This document shows positions 5,444 to 5,617 of a DNA stretch of 5,617 nt, piece by piece; positions within the stretch are counted from its first letter, which is position 1; each line of letters opens with the position of its first letter. The DNA lies in the NCBI GenBank assembly GCA_011523485.1, contig WTGR01000321.1:1-5617 (forward strand), given 5' to 3'. The translations under genes and the position numbers were made by a program. Source of the DNA: Acidobacteriota bacterium (GTDB lineage: Bacteria > Acidobacteriota > Vicinamibacteria > Vicinamibacterales > UBA8438). The notes beneath the pieces are model-generated. The model was not told where the DNA came from. It did not search any database and saw only the letters and a program-made list of their open reading frames with translations.

Positions 5444-5617
5444 ATGAAGGAAGGCACCGAGCAATCCAGCAATGGAGTGTCCGAGGCCCTGATGGGTGCT
5501 CGTCGACCTCTGTCAACGCACGAGGTGTTTCCGACTGAAGCAGGAGGACAAACGAACCCACTTCGACCCGTCGGTGAACGGGGCGGGGTGGGTTCCTGGG
5601 TGGGTTCCGTGGTGGGT
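5444..5617 (+). CDS. Possible 5' end of an unidentified gene (runs off the window)
   Basis: From ATG 5444 a frame stays open for 58 codons to the last base. It starts MKEGTEQSSNG and ends in a Gly-Ser-Trp-Val-rich stretch encoded by a 12-base repeat. The nearest GGAG (5439-5442) is only one base from the ATG, too close for a normal ribosome binding site. The base composition is lower in G+C and not obviously codon-biased. I do not recognise it, and it may be non-coding sequence that happens to be open. Confidence 0.2.
   Translation, partial: MKEGTEQSSNGVSEALMGARRPLSTHEVFPTEAGGQTNPLRPVGERGGVGSWVGSVVG
5581..5617 (+). repeat. G-rich 12-bp tandem repeat with G-quadruplex pattern
   Basis: The units are TGGGTTCCTGGG (5589-5600), TGGGTTCCGTGG (5601-5612) and a partial TGGGT (5613-5617) cut by the window end. 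Five runs of three or more G lie between 5581 and 5604 with loops of 1, 1, 5 and 1 bases, which fits the usual G-quadruplex pattern on the plus strand. The 12-base period keeps a reading frame. The array may continue beyond the window. Confidence 0.7.

Noticed and set aside
3672..5447. 591-codon plus-strand frame overlapping the amidohydrolase
   Set aside because: Arg/Gly-rich low-complexity translation without motifs; the overlapping frame has complete amidohydrolase motifs and a strong ribosome binding site.
3892..5472. 526-codon minus-strand frame opposite the amidohydrolase
   Set aside because: No family motifs and a biased composition; an antisense shadow.
5262..5561. 99-codon minus-strand frame at the right end
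   Set aside because: It overlaps the 3' end of the amidohydrolase and has no recognisable motif or ribosome binding site, so it cannot be told from chance.

Overview
The window is high-GC bacterial DNA. Hand counts of single 60-base lines gave about 72-78% G+C in the two large plus-strand genes. No rRNA, tRNA, CRISPR array, transposase or phage gene is visible. A two-domain ClpA-type unfoldase, a type I signal peptidase relative and an exported-looking amidohydrolase of the WSP-SN-LYG type would fit a large-genome Gram-negative lineage such as Acidobacteriota, Planctomycetota or Myxococcota. That placement is inference; no marker gene fixes the taxon.

Layout. Positions 1-119 are a perfect palindrome with 55-bp arms and a 9-base spacer. 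It overlaps what looks like the 3' end of an upstream gene, which stops at 201. Six bases later (208) begins a gene for a ClpA-like AAA+ ATPase. A perfect 710-bp tandem duplication (237-946 repeated as 947-1656) breaks that gene. Because 710 is not a multiple of three, the duplication shifts the frame. Removing one copy restores one continuous 758-residue protein: an unusual N-terminus that I read as two HicB-like modules, a degenerate first ATPase domain, and a catalytically complete second ATPase domain ending at 3194. The duplication is either very recent or an assembly artefact. The palindrome at the window's edge raises the same doubt.

Convergent to it, with 5 bases between the stops, is a minus-strand signal peptidase I-like gene (3754 to 3200) of clearly lower G+C (about 58-60%). 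It lacks the N-terminal membrane anchor. Its catalytic serine codon lies just upstream of the only usable start, and its catalytic lysine position is Gln, so it is probably a decaying or inactive copy. Diverging from it after 83 bases is a complete metal-dependent amidohydrolase (3838-5346) with a strong ribosome binding site and a hydrophobic N-terminus. The last 271 bases hold no gene I can identify, only a possible short ORF that runs off the edge and a G-rich 12-bp tandem repeat.

Functional reading. The upstream fragment and the ATPase are probably co-transcribed. The ATPase would remodel or unfold protein targets selected by its N-terminal modules, and an IGL tripeptide in the right place hints at a ClpP-type partner. 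The signal peptidase remnant and the amidohydrolase show no evident link to it. The most novel material here is the architecture of the ATPase.
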